Source: Acetobacter sp. CAG:977
Lineage (GTDB): Bacteria; Pseudomonadota; Alphaproteobacteria; CAAGCB01; CAG-977
Assembly: GCA_000434295.1 (NCBI GenBank)
Contig: HF994934.1
Coordinates: 153,425 to 217,424 of the forward strand
Reading direction: 5' to 3'
DNA length: 64,000 bases
The notes beneath the pieces were generated by a model that saw only the letters and a list, made by a program, of their open reading frames with translations, had not been told where the DNA came from and did no database searches. This document shows, one piece after another, positions 17,377-24,373 of the stretch. Each line of letters starts with the position of its first letter. Position 1 is the first letter of the stretch. The translations under genes and the position numbers were made by a program.

Positions 17377-18683
17377 GTACATCATTCAGCCCCAGAGAAA
17401 TCGTATCCGAGCTTGACCGTTTTATCGTCGGACAAGACGAAGCCAAACGTGCGGTAGCTGTAGCATTGCGCAATCGTTGGCGCCGTCAGCAGCTTTCTCC
17501 TTCGTTAAGGGAGGAAGTCGTTCCGAAAAATATTTTAATGATCGGACCGACAGGCGTCGGCAAAACGGAAATAGCGCGTCGTCTGGCGAAATTGGCTCAA
17601 GCGCCGTTTATCAAGGTAGAAGCAACGAAATTTACGGAAATCGGCTATGTCGGCCGTGATGTGGAAAGTATCATTCGTGACATGGTCGAAGTTGCCGTAA
17701 CGATGACGCGCAAAAAAATGCGCAAAGAAGTTCACGTTAAAGCGGAAGCGGCGGCGGAAGAACGAGTTTTGGATGCTTTGGTCGGTAATTCCGCGACGGA
17801 AGAAACGCGTCAAAAATTCAGAAAGCTTTTGCGCGAAGGATCATTGGATGACAAAGAAATCGAAATAGAAGTTTTGGACAATTCTTCGAATTCGATGCCG
17901 ACGTTTGATGTTCCCGGCATGCCGGGAGCCCAGATGGGCATGATCAGCCTTGGTGATCTTTTAGGCGGAAAAGTTGCGAATTATCGCAAGCGCAAAATGA
18001 CGGTAAAGGACTCTTACGACGTTCTGGTTACGGAAGAAAGCGACAAGCTGATCGACGATGAAAAAATCGTCAAAGAAGCTTTGGAATCCGTGGAGAATAA
18101 CGGAATAGTCTTTATTGACGAATTCGACAAGATTTGCGGATCCGACGAACGCAAAGGCCCCGATGTATCGCGCGAAGGCGTTCAAAGGGATTTGTTGCCG
18201 TTAATAGAAGGCACGACGGTATCGACAAAGCGCGGAACCGTTAAGACGGATCATATTTTGTTTATAGCATCGGGTGCGTTTCACATATCGAAACCGTCTG
18301 ATTTGCTTCCCGAGCTTCAGGGCAGACTTCCGATTCGCGTAGAACTGAAGCCTTTGACGAAAGAAGACTTTTACCGTATTTTGACCGAACCTGAAGGAAA
18401 TTTGATATTGCAGTACAAAGAGCTGTTAAAGACCGAAAATTTCACGTTGGAATTTACGGACGACGCCGTTCGTGAAATAGCGGCATTAGCGGCGGAAGTT
18501 AACGAGAACGTTGAAAACATCGGCGCCCGCCGTCTGCATACGATTTTGGAAAAATTGTTGGAAGACGTCAGTTTTACGGCTTCCGACCGTTCGGGTCAGA
18601 CGGAAACGATAACCAAAGAAATCGTCCGAGAAAAAGTCGGCAATTTGGCAAAATCTTCTGACCTTTCAAAATTTATTTTGTAA
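17373..18683 (+). CDS. hslU: ATP-dependent protease ATPase subunit HslU
   Basis: 436 residues, normal length. AAA+ unfoldase that feeds HslV. Walker A GPTGVGKT at residues 58-65, the pore loop GYVGRD, Walker B IVFIDEFDKI, the sensor region and a C-terminal tail that should dock into HslV (ending LSKFIL) are all seen. The I-domain between Walker A and B includes a methionine/glycine-rich loop (PGMPGAQMGMISLGDLLGG). Confidence 0.98.
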   Translation: MSTSFSPREIVSELDRFIVGQDEAKRAVAVALRNRWRRQQLSPSLREEVVPKNILMIGPTGVGKTEIARRLAKLAQAPFIKVEATKFTEIGYVGRDVESIIRDMVEVAVTMTRKKMRKEVHVKAEAAAEERVLDALVGNSATEETRQKFRKLLREGSLDDKEIEIEVLDNSSNSMPTFDVPGMPGAQMGMISLGDLLGGKVANYRKRKMTVKDSYDVLVTEESDKLIDDEKIVKEALESVENNGIVFIDEFDKICGSDERKGPDVSREGVQRDLLPLIEGTTVSTKRGTVKTDHILFIASGAFHISKPSDLLPELQGRLPIRVELKPLTKEDFYRILTEPEGNLILQYKELLKTENFTLEFTDDAVREIAALAAEVNENVENIGARRLHTILEKLLEDVSFTASDRSGQTETITKEIVREKVGNLAKSSDLSKFIL

Positions 18684-18689
18684 AATGAC

Positions 18690-18716
18690 AGCCGGGCTTT
18701 TAAGCTCGGCTTTTTT
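18690..18716 (+). terminator. Intrinsic terminator after hslU
   Basis: AGCCGGGCTT (18690-18699) pairs with AAGCTCGGCT (18702-18711), one G-T pair, then six T. It precedes the start of the lipoprotein gene at 18733 and supports that start over an in-frame ATG at 18685. Confidence 0.75.
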
Positions 18717-18732
18717 AATCGGGAAAGAAAAA

Positions 18733-19257
18733 ATGTTCGCAAAGGTTTTTGTTTTTACGTTTTCAGCGTTAATTTTTGCCTGTACGCCATTATCGTCAAA
18801 CGTTAAAAGCTATAACCGTCCCGGCGCTCCGCTAACGGCACCTTCACGACCGAACGCAAAAGTTTCAAGCATAAATCGGTCTTTTTATTTTAATCCTCCC
18901 GATACATCCGAAGTCATACGCACGGCAACGGGTTGCCGTTATTATCAAACGGAAACGCTTATTCCGACGTTAAGTTTTGCAGAACCGTTAAAGTTTGTAC
19001 ATGTTTTGGCGGCAGAGCTGAACAAAGCAAAGAAGTCGGATTCCAAAGCTTCGCTCTCCTGCCGCCGAGACGGGAACGACATGATTTACACGGTTTCAAA
19101 CAAAGGCTCAAAACGCGGATTTTCGTTCGGTTACAGGGACGGTAAATTGATTTTGAACGGCATTTCTGTTAATGGAAACGTCCGCAAATGTGCAACGGCG
19201 AAAGAATGCGCATCGGCATTTTTGGCAAAAAATAAATCGGCATTAGGTTTGAGATGA
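18733..19257 (+). CDS. Putative lipoprotein upstream of the chromate transporter pair
   Basis: 174 residues from ATG 18733. The N-terminus is a signal sequence ending in LIFAC, giving a lipidated cysteine at residue 17; the phenylalanine before the alanine is unusual for a lipobox. The mature part has a proline-rich start, then a small domain with ATGCRYYQTETLIPTLSF and two cysteines (SLSCRRDG, RKCATAKECA). No family is recognised. It overlaps the first transporter gene by four bases (ATGA) and is probably co-transcribed with it, though the functions need not be related. Confidence 0.75.
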   Translation: MFAKVFVFTFSALIFACTPLSSNVKSYNRPGAPLTAPSRPNAKVSSINRSFYFNPPDTSEVIRTATGCRYYQTETLIPTLSFAEPLKFVHVLAAELNKAKKSDSKASLSCRRDGNDMIYTVSNKGSKRGFSFGYRDGKLILNGISVNGNVRKCATAKECASAFLAKNKSALGLR

Positions 19258-19790
19258 AGACTTTTTTTGAACTGTTTTGGGTATTTTTCAAGATAGGGAC
19301 ATTTACGATCGGCGGCGGTTTTGCGATGCTTCCCGTTATCAAGGCGGAGTTGGTCGACCGCAAAAAGTGGGTGGAAGAGTCTGAATTTTTGGACATTTTG
19401 GCGATTGTGCAATCGTCTCCCGGACCGATTGCCGTGAATACGGCAGTATTTTTGGGACTGAGGATATACGGTTTTTTAGGACTGATTGCGGCGACGCTCG
19501 GCGCCATTTTGCCGTCGTTTATCATTATATTGCTGATAGCGATGCTGTTTCAGGGCATACAGAATAATCCGTATTTTATTGCGGCGTTTAAAGGGATAAA
19601 GCCTGCGGTGGTTGCCTTGATATTGGTTCCCGTTATTTCTTTGGCAAAGAAAGCGAATGCGGGCGGGATAAGGTTTTTGTTTCCCGTGGGAATAGCTTTG
19701 GCGGTGGCGTACGGTCATGTTTCGCCGATTTTATTTATCATAGCGGCGATGGTCTTGGGAAATGTTTGGTTTTTAAGGCAAAAGAAATGA
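19254..19790 (+). CDS. Chromate transporter-type protein, first half (short-chain CHR)
   Basis: 178 residues. Opens with FFELFWVFFKIGTFTIGGG and carries SSPGPIAVNTAVFLG, the two conserved motifs of the CHR family, with about five hydrophobic segments. It is a single-domain (short-chain) member; two such proteins work together where long CHR proteins have both halves fused. The real substrate may be an anion other than chromate. It overlaps its partner by four bases. Confidence 0.92.
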   Translation: MKTFFELFWVFFKIGTFTIGGGFAMLPVIKAELVDRKKWVEESEFLDILAIVQSSPGPIAVNTAVFLGLRIYGFLGLIAATLGAILPSFIIILLIAMLFQGIQNNPYFIAAFKGIKPAVVALILVPVISLAKKANAGGIRFLFPVGIALAVAYGHVSPILFIIAAMVLGNVWFLRQKK

Positions 19791-20314
19791 TATTTTTTGA
19801 ACTGTTTTGGACATTTTTCAAGATAGGTTTATTCAGCTTTGGCGGCGGATACGCGATGCTTGCGCTGATTCAGAATGAAGTTGTCAGGGTACATTCATGG
19901 GTAACGAATTCGCAATTTGCGGACATTGTTGCGGTATCTCAGGTAACGCCGGGACCGATAGCGATTAACGCGCCGACGTACATAGGGTATCAGACGACGG
20001 GAACGATCGGCGGATCGTTTTGGGCGACGTTCGGGGTAAGCCTGCCGTCGATATTGGTAACGACGATATTATTTATATTTTTGAGCAAGTTTAAGGATTC
20101 GCCGTACATAAAGAATGCGTTTAAGGCGTTAAAGCCGACGGTGATAGGATTAATTTTAAGTGCGGCATTGGTTTTAATGACGCCTGACAATTTTTCGGGG
20201 TATGAAAGTTATCTGATTTTTGCGGCGTCGTTTTTTGCGTGTTATCGATTCAGCATCAGCCCGATCACATTAGTGATTGTTTCGGGGGCTGCGGGGGTCC
20301 TGATTTACGGCTAA
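19787..20314 (+). CDS. Chromate transporter-type protein, second half (short-chain CHR)
   Basis: 175 residues from ATG 19787, which forms ATGA with the previous stop; an upstream in-frame TTG at 19766 is less likely. It repeats the pattern of its neighbour (FFELFWTFFKIGLFSFGGG, QVTPGPIAINAPTYIGY), so the pair arose by duplication and probably forms a heterodimer. It is the last gene before the parS-bearing gap. Confidence 0.92.
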   Translation: MIFFELFWTFFKIGLFSFGGGYAMLALIQNEVVRVHSWVTNSQFADIVAVSQVTPGPIAINAPTYIGYQTTGTIGGSFWATFGVSLPSILVTTILFIFLSKFKDSPYIKNAFKALKPTVIGLILSAALVLMTPDNFSGYESYLIFAASFFACYRFSISPITLVIVSGAAGVLIYG

Positions 20315-20368
20315 AATATTATAACGATTCCGAAACGACGCTTTGTTTCAGCCAATGAAACGGTGTAA

Positions 20369-20384
20369 TGTTTCACGTGAAACA
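20369..20384. promoter_or_regulatory. parS: Perfect parS site
   Basis: TGTTTCACGTGAAACA, the full 16-base palindrome recognised by chromosomal ParB. It lies in the gap before rsmG-parA-parB, about 5.7 kb right of the proposed origin. Confidence 0.95.
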
Positions 20385-20491
20385 TTGTTTCTAACCCTTT
20401 GAAAAACCTTTGGATTTAAAAATAAAAAAAATTCTTCTTTGGTTTTTTGAACGAAGTATGTATTTTTAAACTAACAAATTCGAAAAAAAAA

Positions 20492-20507
20492 TGTTTCACG
20501 TGAAACA
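20492..20507. promoter_or_regulatory. parS: Perfect parS site, next to the rsmG start
   Basis: Second full TGTTTCACGTGAAACA, 107 bases after the first and 18 bases before the rsmG start codon. It probably overlaps the promoter or leader of the rsmG-parA-parB operon, so ParB binding could autoregulate the operon. That effect is inference. Confidence 0.95.
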
Positions 20508-20525
20508 TCAAGGGGGGGCATTTTC

Positions 20526-21149
20526 GTGATAACGGACAATCGGGATAAAACGATACGTTTGTTAAATCTGTCCGATACGGGGACGGAAAAAATGGACGCG
20601 TATGTCTCTTTGTTGGAAGAATGGCAATCAAAAATGAATTTGGTCAGCTCTTCCAGCTTGCCCGATGTATGGAACCGCCATGTTTTGGATTCGGGACAGC
20701 TTTATAAATATATAAAAGACTCCGATAAAACGATTTTTGATTTTGGCAGCGGTGCCGGCTTTCCGGCTTTGGTGCTGGCAATTATGGACGAAGGCAAAAA
20801 CCGAAAATTTCATTTGGTGGAAAGCGACGGAAAAAAATGTTCTTTTCTGGAAACGGTTATTAAGGAATGTCAATTAAACGCCGTCGTTCATAATGAACGC
20901 ATAGAAAAAATATCCGTTTCCTCCGCAGATTTAATTACAGCCAGAGCTTTGGCGGCTTTGGATAAATTGTTGGCATATGCACTTCCGTATATGTCCGAAA
21001 AAACGCGTTGCCTGTTTTTAAAGGGGAAAAAAGCTCCCGAAGAAATAAAGGCAGCCGAAAAAAAATGGTCGTTCAAAAAAACGATTCATCTCAGCCTTTC
21101 CGGAGAAGAAGGCCGCATTCTTGAACTTTCAGAGGTAAAAAAGAAATGA
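20526..21149 (+). CDS. rsmG: 16S rRNA (guanine-527 N7)-methyltransferase
   Basis: 207 residues, GTG start at 20526 preceded by AAGGGGGGG nine bases away. It methylates G527 in the 530 loop of 16S rRNA using SAM. Recognised by WNRHVLDS and the SAM-binding FDFGSGAGFPALVLA, with TARALAALDKLL further on. Also known as gidB. It leads the rsmG-parA-parB operon; its stop overlaps the parA ATG (ATGA). A parS site lies just upstream. Confidence 0.97.
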   Translation: MITDNRDKTIRLLNLSDTGTEKMDAYVSLLEEWQSKMNLVSSSSLPDVWNRHVLDSGQLYKYIKDSDKTIFDFGSGAGFPALVLAIMDEGKNRKFHLVESDGKKCSFLETVIKECQLNAVVHNERIEKISVSSADLITARALAALDKLLAYALPYMSEKTRCLFLKGKKAPEEIKAAEKKWSFKKTIHLSLSGEEGRILELSEVKKK

Positions 21150-21940
21150 CTTCCGTTCATACAAGACCGCGCATAATTTCCATATCAAACCAAAAAGGCG
21201 GCGTCGGCAAAACGACGACGGCCGTTAATTTGGCAACGGCATTGGCGGCCGTGAATAAAAAAGTTTTGATTTTGGATCTGGATCCGCAGGGCAATGCGAC
21301 AACCAGCGTCGGCATTGACAGACGCAAGGCGCCTAAGAATATGTATCAGGTTTTGATGGGCGAAGAAAAATTGTCCTCTTCCATCATCTGGACAAAGATA
21401 CCGAATTTGTCGGTTGTGTCTTCCAGCAAAGATCTGGTCGGCGTTGATTTTGAATTGTCAGGACGCGAAAATCCCCAGTTCTTTTTAAAAAACGCGTTAG
21501 AAGCCGAAATGCCGGCTTATGATTACATTTTGATTGATTGCCCTCCTGCAGTCGGTATGCTGACGGTCAACGCACTGGTGGCGGCGGATTCGGTTATGGT
21601 TCCCATTCAATGCGAATATCTGGCTTTGGAAGGCGTTGCCGATTTAATGAAAACCGTCGAACGGGTAAAGAAAAATTTTAATCCGCGCTTGGATATTCAA
21701 GGCATCGTATTAACGATGTTTGACGGACGGAACCGTTTGTCTGATTTGGTGGCGCAGGACGTCCGCAGCTTTTTCGGACAAAAGGTTTATAACACGGTTA
21801 TTCCCAGAAACGTCCGTGTTTCCGAAGCCCCTTCGCACGGAAAACCGATTTTATTGTATGATTTTAAAAGCTCCGGAGCACAAGCATATATCAGCTTGGC
21901 GGGCGAAATATTGAAAAGAGAACGGGAGTACGCAAAATGA
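21146..21940 (+). CDS. parA: Chromosome partitioning ATPase ParA
   Basis: 264 residues. Deviant Walker A KGGVGKTT at residues 17-24, Walker A' LDLDPQGNATT and Walker B YDYILIDCPPA. ATP-bound dimers coat the nucleoid and pull ParB-parS complexes apart. It lacks an N-terminal DNA-binding extension, so it is the short chromosomal type. Overlaps rsmG and parB by four bases each. Confidence 0.98.
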   Translation: MTSVHTRPRIISISNQKGGVGKTTTAVNLATALAAVNKKVLILDLDPQGNATTSVGIDRRKAPKNMYQVLMGEEKLSSSIIWTKIPNLSVVSSSKDLVGVDFELSGRENPQFFLKNALEAEMPAYDYILIDCPPAVGMLTVNALVAADSVMVPIQCEYLALEGVADLMKTVERVKKNFNPRLDIQGIVLTMFDGRNRLSDLVAQDVRSFFGQKVYNTVIPRNVRVSEAPSHGKPILLYDFKSSGAQAYISLAGEILKREREYAK

Positions 21941-22965
21941 GCACGAAGAATTTAGGCCGCGGATTAAACGCATTGTTGGGCGATGACGACAATGAAACGT
22001 CATATGTCCCGTCAAGCGGAGAAACGGTAAATACCGTTGCTTTGTCGTCCTTGGAACCCAGCCCTTTTCAGCCGCGTCGCGTGTTTGATGAAAACGCCAT
22101 AAATGATTTGGTCGAATCCATAAAAACAAAAGGCGTTCTTCAGCCTTTATTGGTTCGCCGCAAGAACGGAGAAGAAAACAAGTATGAAATTATCGGGGGC
22201 GAACGGCGTTGGCGCGCCTCTCAAATGGCGGGGTTAAGCGAAATTCCCGTTTTAATTAAAACGTTTTCGGACAAAGAGGCTTTGGAAGTCGCTTTGATAG
22301 AAAACCTGCAACGCCAAGACTTGAATCCTTTGGAAGAAGCCGAAGGTTATCGCCGCTTGATGGAAGAATTTTCAAATACGCAGGAAGATTTGGCAAAAGC
22401 AGTCGGCAAAAGCCGCAGCCATGTTGCAAACATGATGCGTTTGTTGGGATTGCCCGACAAAGTTAAGGAAAGTCTGGAACAAGGCAAACTGACTTCCGGA
22501 CACGCCAGAGCACTGTTAAACGCCAAGAATCCGGAACAGCTGGCTGAAATAGTCATTTCAAAAGGATTAAACGTCCGTCAAACGGAAAAGCTGGCTCAGG
22601 ATGCAGGCGAGAAAAAGCCCAGAACGGCAACGGCAAAACATACGGAAAAGCAGGCAGAATGGGAAAATCTGGCTTCCGATCTGACAAGATCTCTGGGCAT
22701 TTCCGTTTCGATCAAGCCGAAAGCACGCGGCGGCGAATTAATATTGTCTTATTCAAATTTGGAGGAATTGGATGATATTATCCGCCGTTTAAGCGACGGC
22801 AAAAAAGCCGAAAAAAATGATTCTGCAGCCCCTGTTTCAGAATCCGTCGTAACGGTTTCTTCCGAAAAAGACGAAGATGTCATTTCTTTTTCCGAAGAAT
22901 GGAAGGACTTGAACGTCGATGACGACGTGATCAGTTTGGATAAATTGGGCGGAAATGCGGGCTGA
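21937..22965 (+). CDS. parB: Chromosome partitioning protein ParB (CTPase, parS-binding)
   Basis: 342 residues. The N-terminal tail with LGRGLNALLG contacts ParA. The CTP-binding motif GERRWRA is at 88-94, and the ENLQRQDLNPLEEAEGY box is followed by a helix-turn-helix (EDLAKAVGKSRSHVANMMRLLGLP) that reads parS. A dimerisation domain follows. The C-terminus has an unusual acidic extension after the dimer domain (about residues 288-342). Three matching parS sites are in this window. Confidence 0.98.
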   Translation: MSTKNLGRGLNALLGDDDNETSYVPSSGETVNTVALSSLEPSPFQPRRVFDENAINDLVESIKTKGVLQPLLVRRKNGEENKYEIIGGERRWRASQMAGLSEIPVLIKTFSDKEALEVALIENLQRQDLNPLEEAEGYRRLMEEFSNTQEDLAKAVGKSRSHVANMMRLLGLPDKVKESLEQGKLTSGHARALLNAKNPEQLAEIVISKGLNVRQTEKLAQDAGEKKPRTATAKHTEKQAEWENLASDLTRSLGISVSIKPKARGGELILSYSNLEELDDIIRRLSDGKKAEKNDSAAPVSESVVTVSSEKDEDVISFSEEWKDLNVDDDVISLDKLGGNAG

Positions 22966-23045
22966 TTTTTCATTTCGATAAAAAAATAAAATAAACCGAT
23001 ATCGAAATAAAACAGAAAAAATCATTTTGAAATCGTTATGAATGA

Positions 23046-23075
23046 CAAAAACGCCGATTTCGGCGTTTTTGTTTT
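23046..23075. terminator. Terminator after parB, probably bidirectional
   Basis: CAAAAACGCCGA (23046-23057) pairs with TCGGCGTTTTTG (23060-23071) and is followed by TTTT. The flanking A and T runs make it usable by the converging yraN transcript as well. Confidence 0.88.
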
Positions 23076-23080
23076 GTTCT

Positions 23081-23464
23081 CTACACCTGAAAGGCGTTTT
23101 TTATGTGATCGGGAAGCGAAAAAGGTGTCATCAGAATAACGTCGAATCTTTTTTCAAAATTTTCAAATTCGGGATGCAAAGATAAAAAATATAAAGCCCC
23201 TCTGATCCGTCTTTGACGGACGGAATACGAAACCGCCTCTGCGGCATCGGTTTTGCTTTTACGCAATTTGACTTCGACAAAAACCAAAACGTCGGATTTA
23301 ATCGCGATTAAATCTATTTCCCCCGCACCGGAACCTCGCGGCGGGCGAAAATTCTTTTCCAAAATCCGATACCCTTTTAAAGAAAGAAATATTGCGGCTT
23401 TGATTTCTGCGCTTTTCCCGTCTTTTCGGGCTTTTTCGCCTTGTTTTCGTTTAAATTCCGCCAT
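23081..23464 (-). CDS. yraN: YraN/UPF0102 family protein, endonuclease-like fold
   Basis: 127 residues. The UPF0102 core is visible: KGYRILEKNFRPP, GEIDLIAIKSDVLVFVEVKLR, with the E-x-D and E-V-K residues of the restriction-endonuclease-like fold. Biochemical role unknown. It overlaps rsmI by 14 bases, the usual pairing in proteobacteria. Confidence 0.94.
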   Translation of the reverse strand: MAEFKRKQGEKARKDGKSAEIKAAIFLSLKGYRILEKNFRPPRGSGAGEIDLIAIKSDVLVFVEVKLRKSKTDAAEAVSYSVRQRRIRGALYFLSLHPEFENFEKRFDVILMTPFSLPDHIKNAFQV

Positions 23465-24305
23465 TTTTTATTTCAAGAGCTTTTTCATAAACCGTTTTTT
23501 TGTTCAGCCCCGTTTCGGCGACAATTCGTGCGACAGCGTCTTTTAAACTTGCGGATTCCAGTGCTTGTTTTAAAAGAGCGGTCAACGTTTCTTCATTTAC
23601 GGCTTCCGTTTTTTCGGGGGCGGAAACGACTAAAACGAATTCTCCTTTCGGAACGCCGTTTTCTTTGTAAATTTCAAGAGCGTTTGAAATCGTCGTACGC
23701 AGGGTTTCTTCGAATTTTTTGGTCAGCTCTCTGGCGACGGCAATCTTTCGGTCACCCAAAACTTCCAGCATATCTGTCAGGGTTTCTTCGATTCTTTGCG
23801 GAGCTTCGTAAAATATCAAGGTCGAGTTTATGGTTGACAGTTCTTTAAGCTCTTTTTTGCGAGCGGCGGACTTTACGGGCAAAAAACCGTTAAAAAGAAA
23901 GCGGTGGCACGGTAATCCCGACAGCTGAAGCGCCGTCAGAACGGCGGAAGCTCCCGGAACGGCGGTGACATATATGTCTTCGCGGATGCAGTCTTGCACC
24001 AGTCTGTAGCCCGGATCGTTAACCAAAGGCGTTCCGGCATCGGAAACCAAAGCGACGGTTTCGCCGTTTTTCAGGCGTTTTATCAAAGCGGGTCTTGCTT
24101 TTTCGGCGTTATGTTCGTGATAAGGAGTTAACGGGGCGGATATGCCCAAAAGAGAAAACAGTTTGGAAGTCACCCTTGTATCTTCGCAAGCGACGATATC
24201 GGCATTTTTTAAAATTTTGACGGCTCTGTCGGAAATATCGCCCAAATTGCCGATAGGGGTTGAAACTAAATACAAACCATTTATAAAAGAAGTCTGTTCA
24301 GACAT
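23451..24305 (-). CDS. rsmI: 16S rRNA (cytidine-1402 2'-O)-methyltransferase
   Basis: 284 residues. It methylates the ribose of C1402 in the 16S decoding centre with SAM. Recognised by LVSTPIGNLGDISDRAV, ACEDTR, VALVSDAGTPLVNDPGYRLV and the PGASAVLTALQLSGL loop of the tetrapyrrole-methylase fold. A C-terminal helical region follows. It is divergent from the LpoA-like lipoprotein gene, as in many relatives. Confidence 0.97.
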   Translation of the reverse strand: MSEQTSFINGLYLVSTPIGNLGDISDRAVKILKNADIVACEDTRVTSKLFSLLGISAPLTPYHEHNAEKARPALIKRLKNGETVALVSDAGTPLVNDPGYRLVQDCIREDIYVTAVPGASAVLTALQLSGLPCHRFLFNGFLPVKSAARKKELKELSTINSTLIFYEAPQRIEETLTDMLEVLGDRKIAVARELTKKFEETLRTTISNALEIYKENGVPKGEFVLVVSAPEKTEAVNEETLTALLKQALESASLKDAVARIVAETGLNKKTVYEKALEIKNGGI

Positions 24306-24373
24306 TTGCCATCCTTTTCAAAAACGGGTAAGATGCCCTAGATTTAAAACGTTTTCAGGACAGGAGCAATCTT

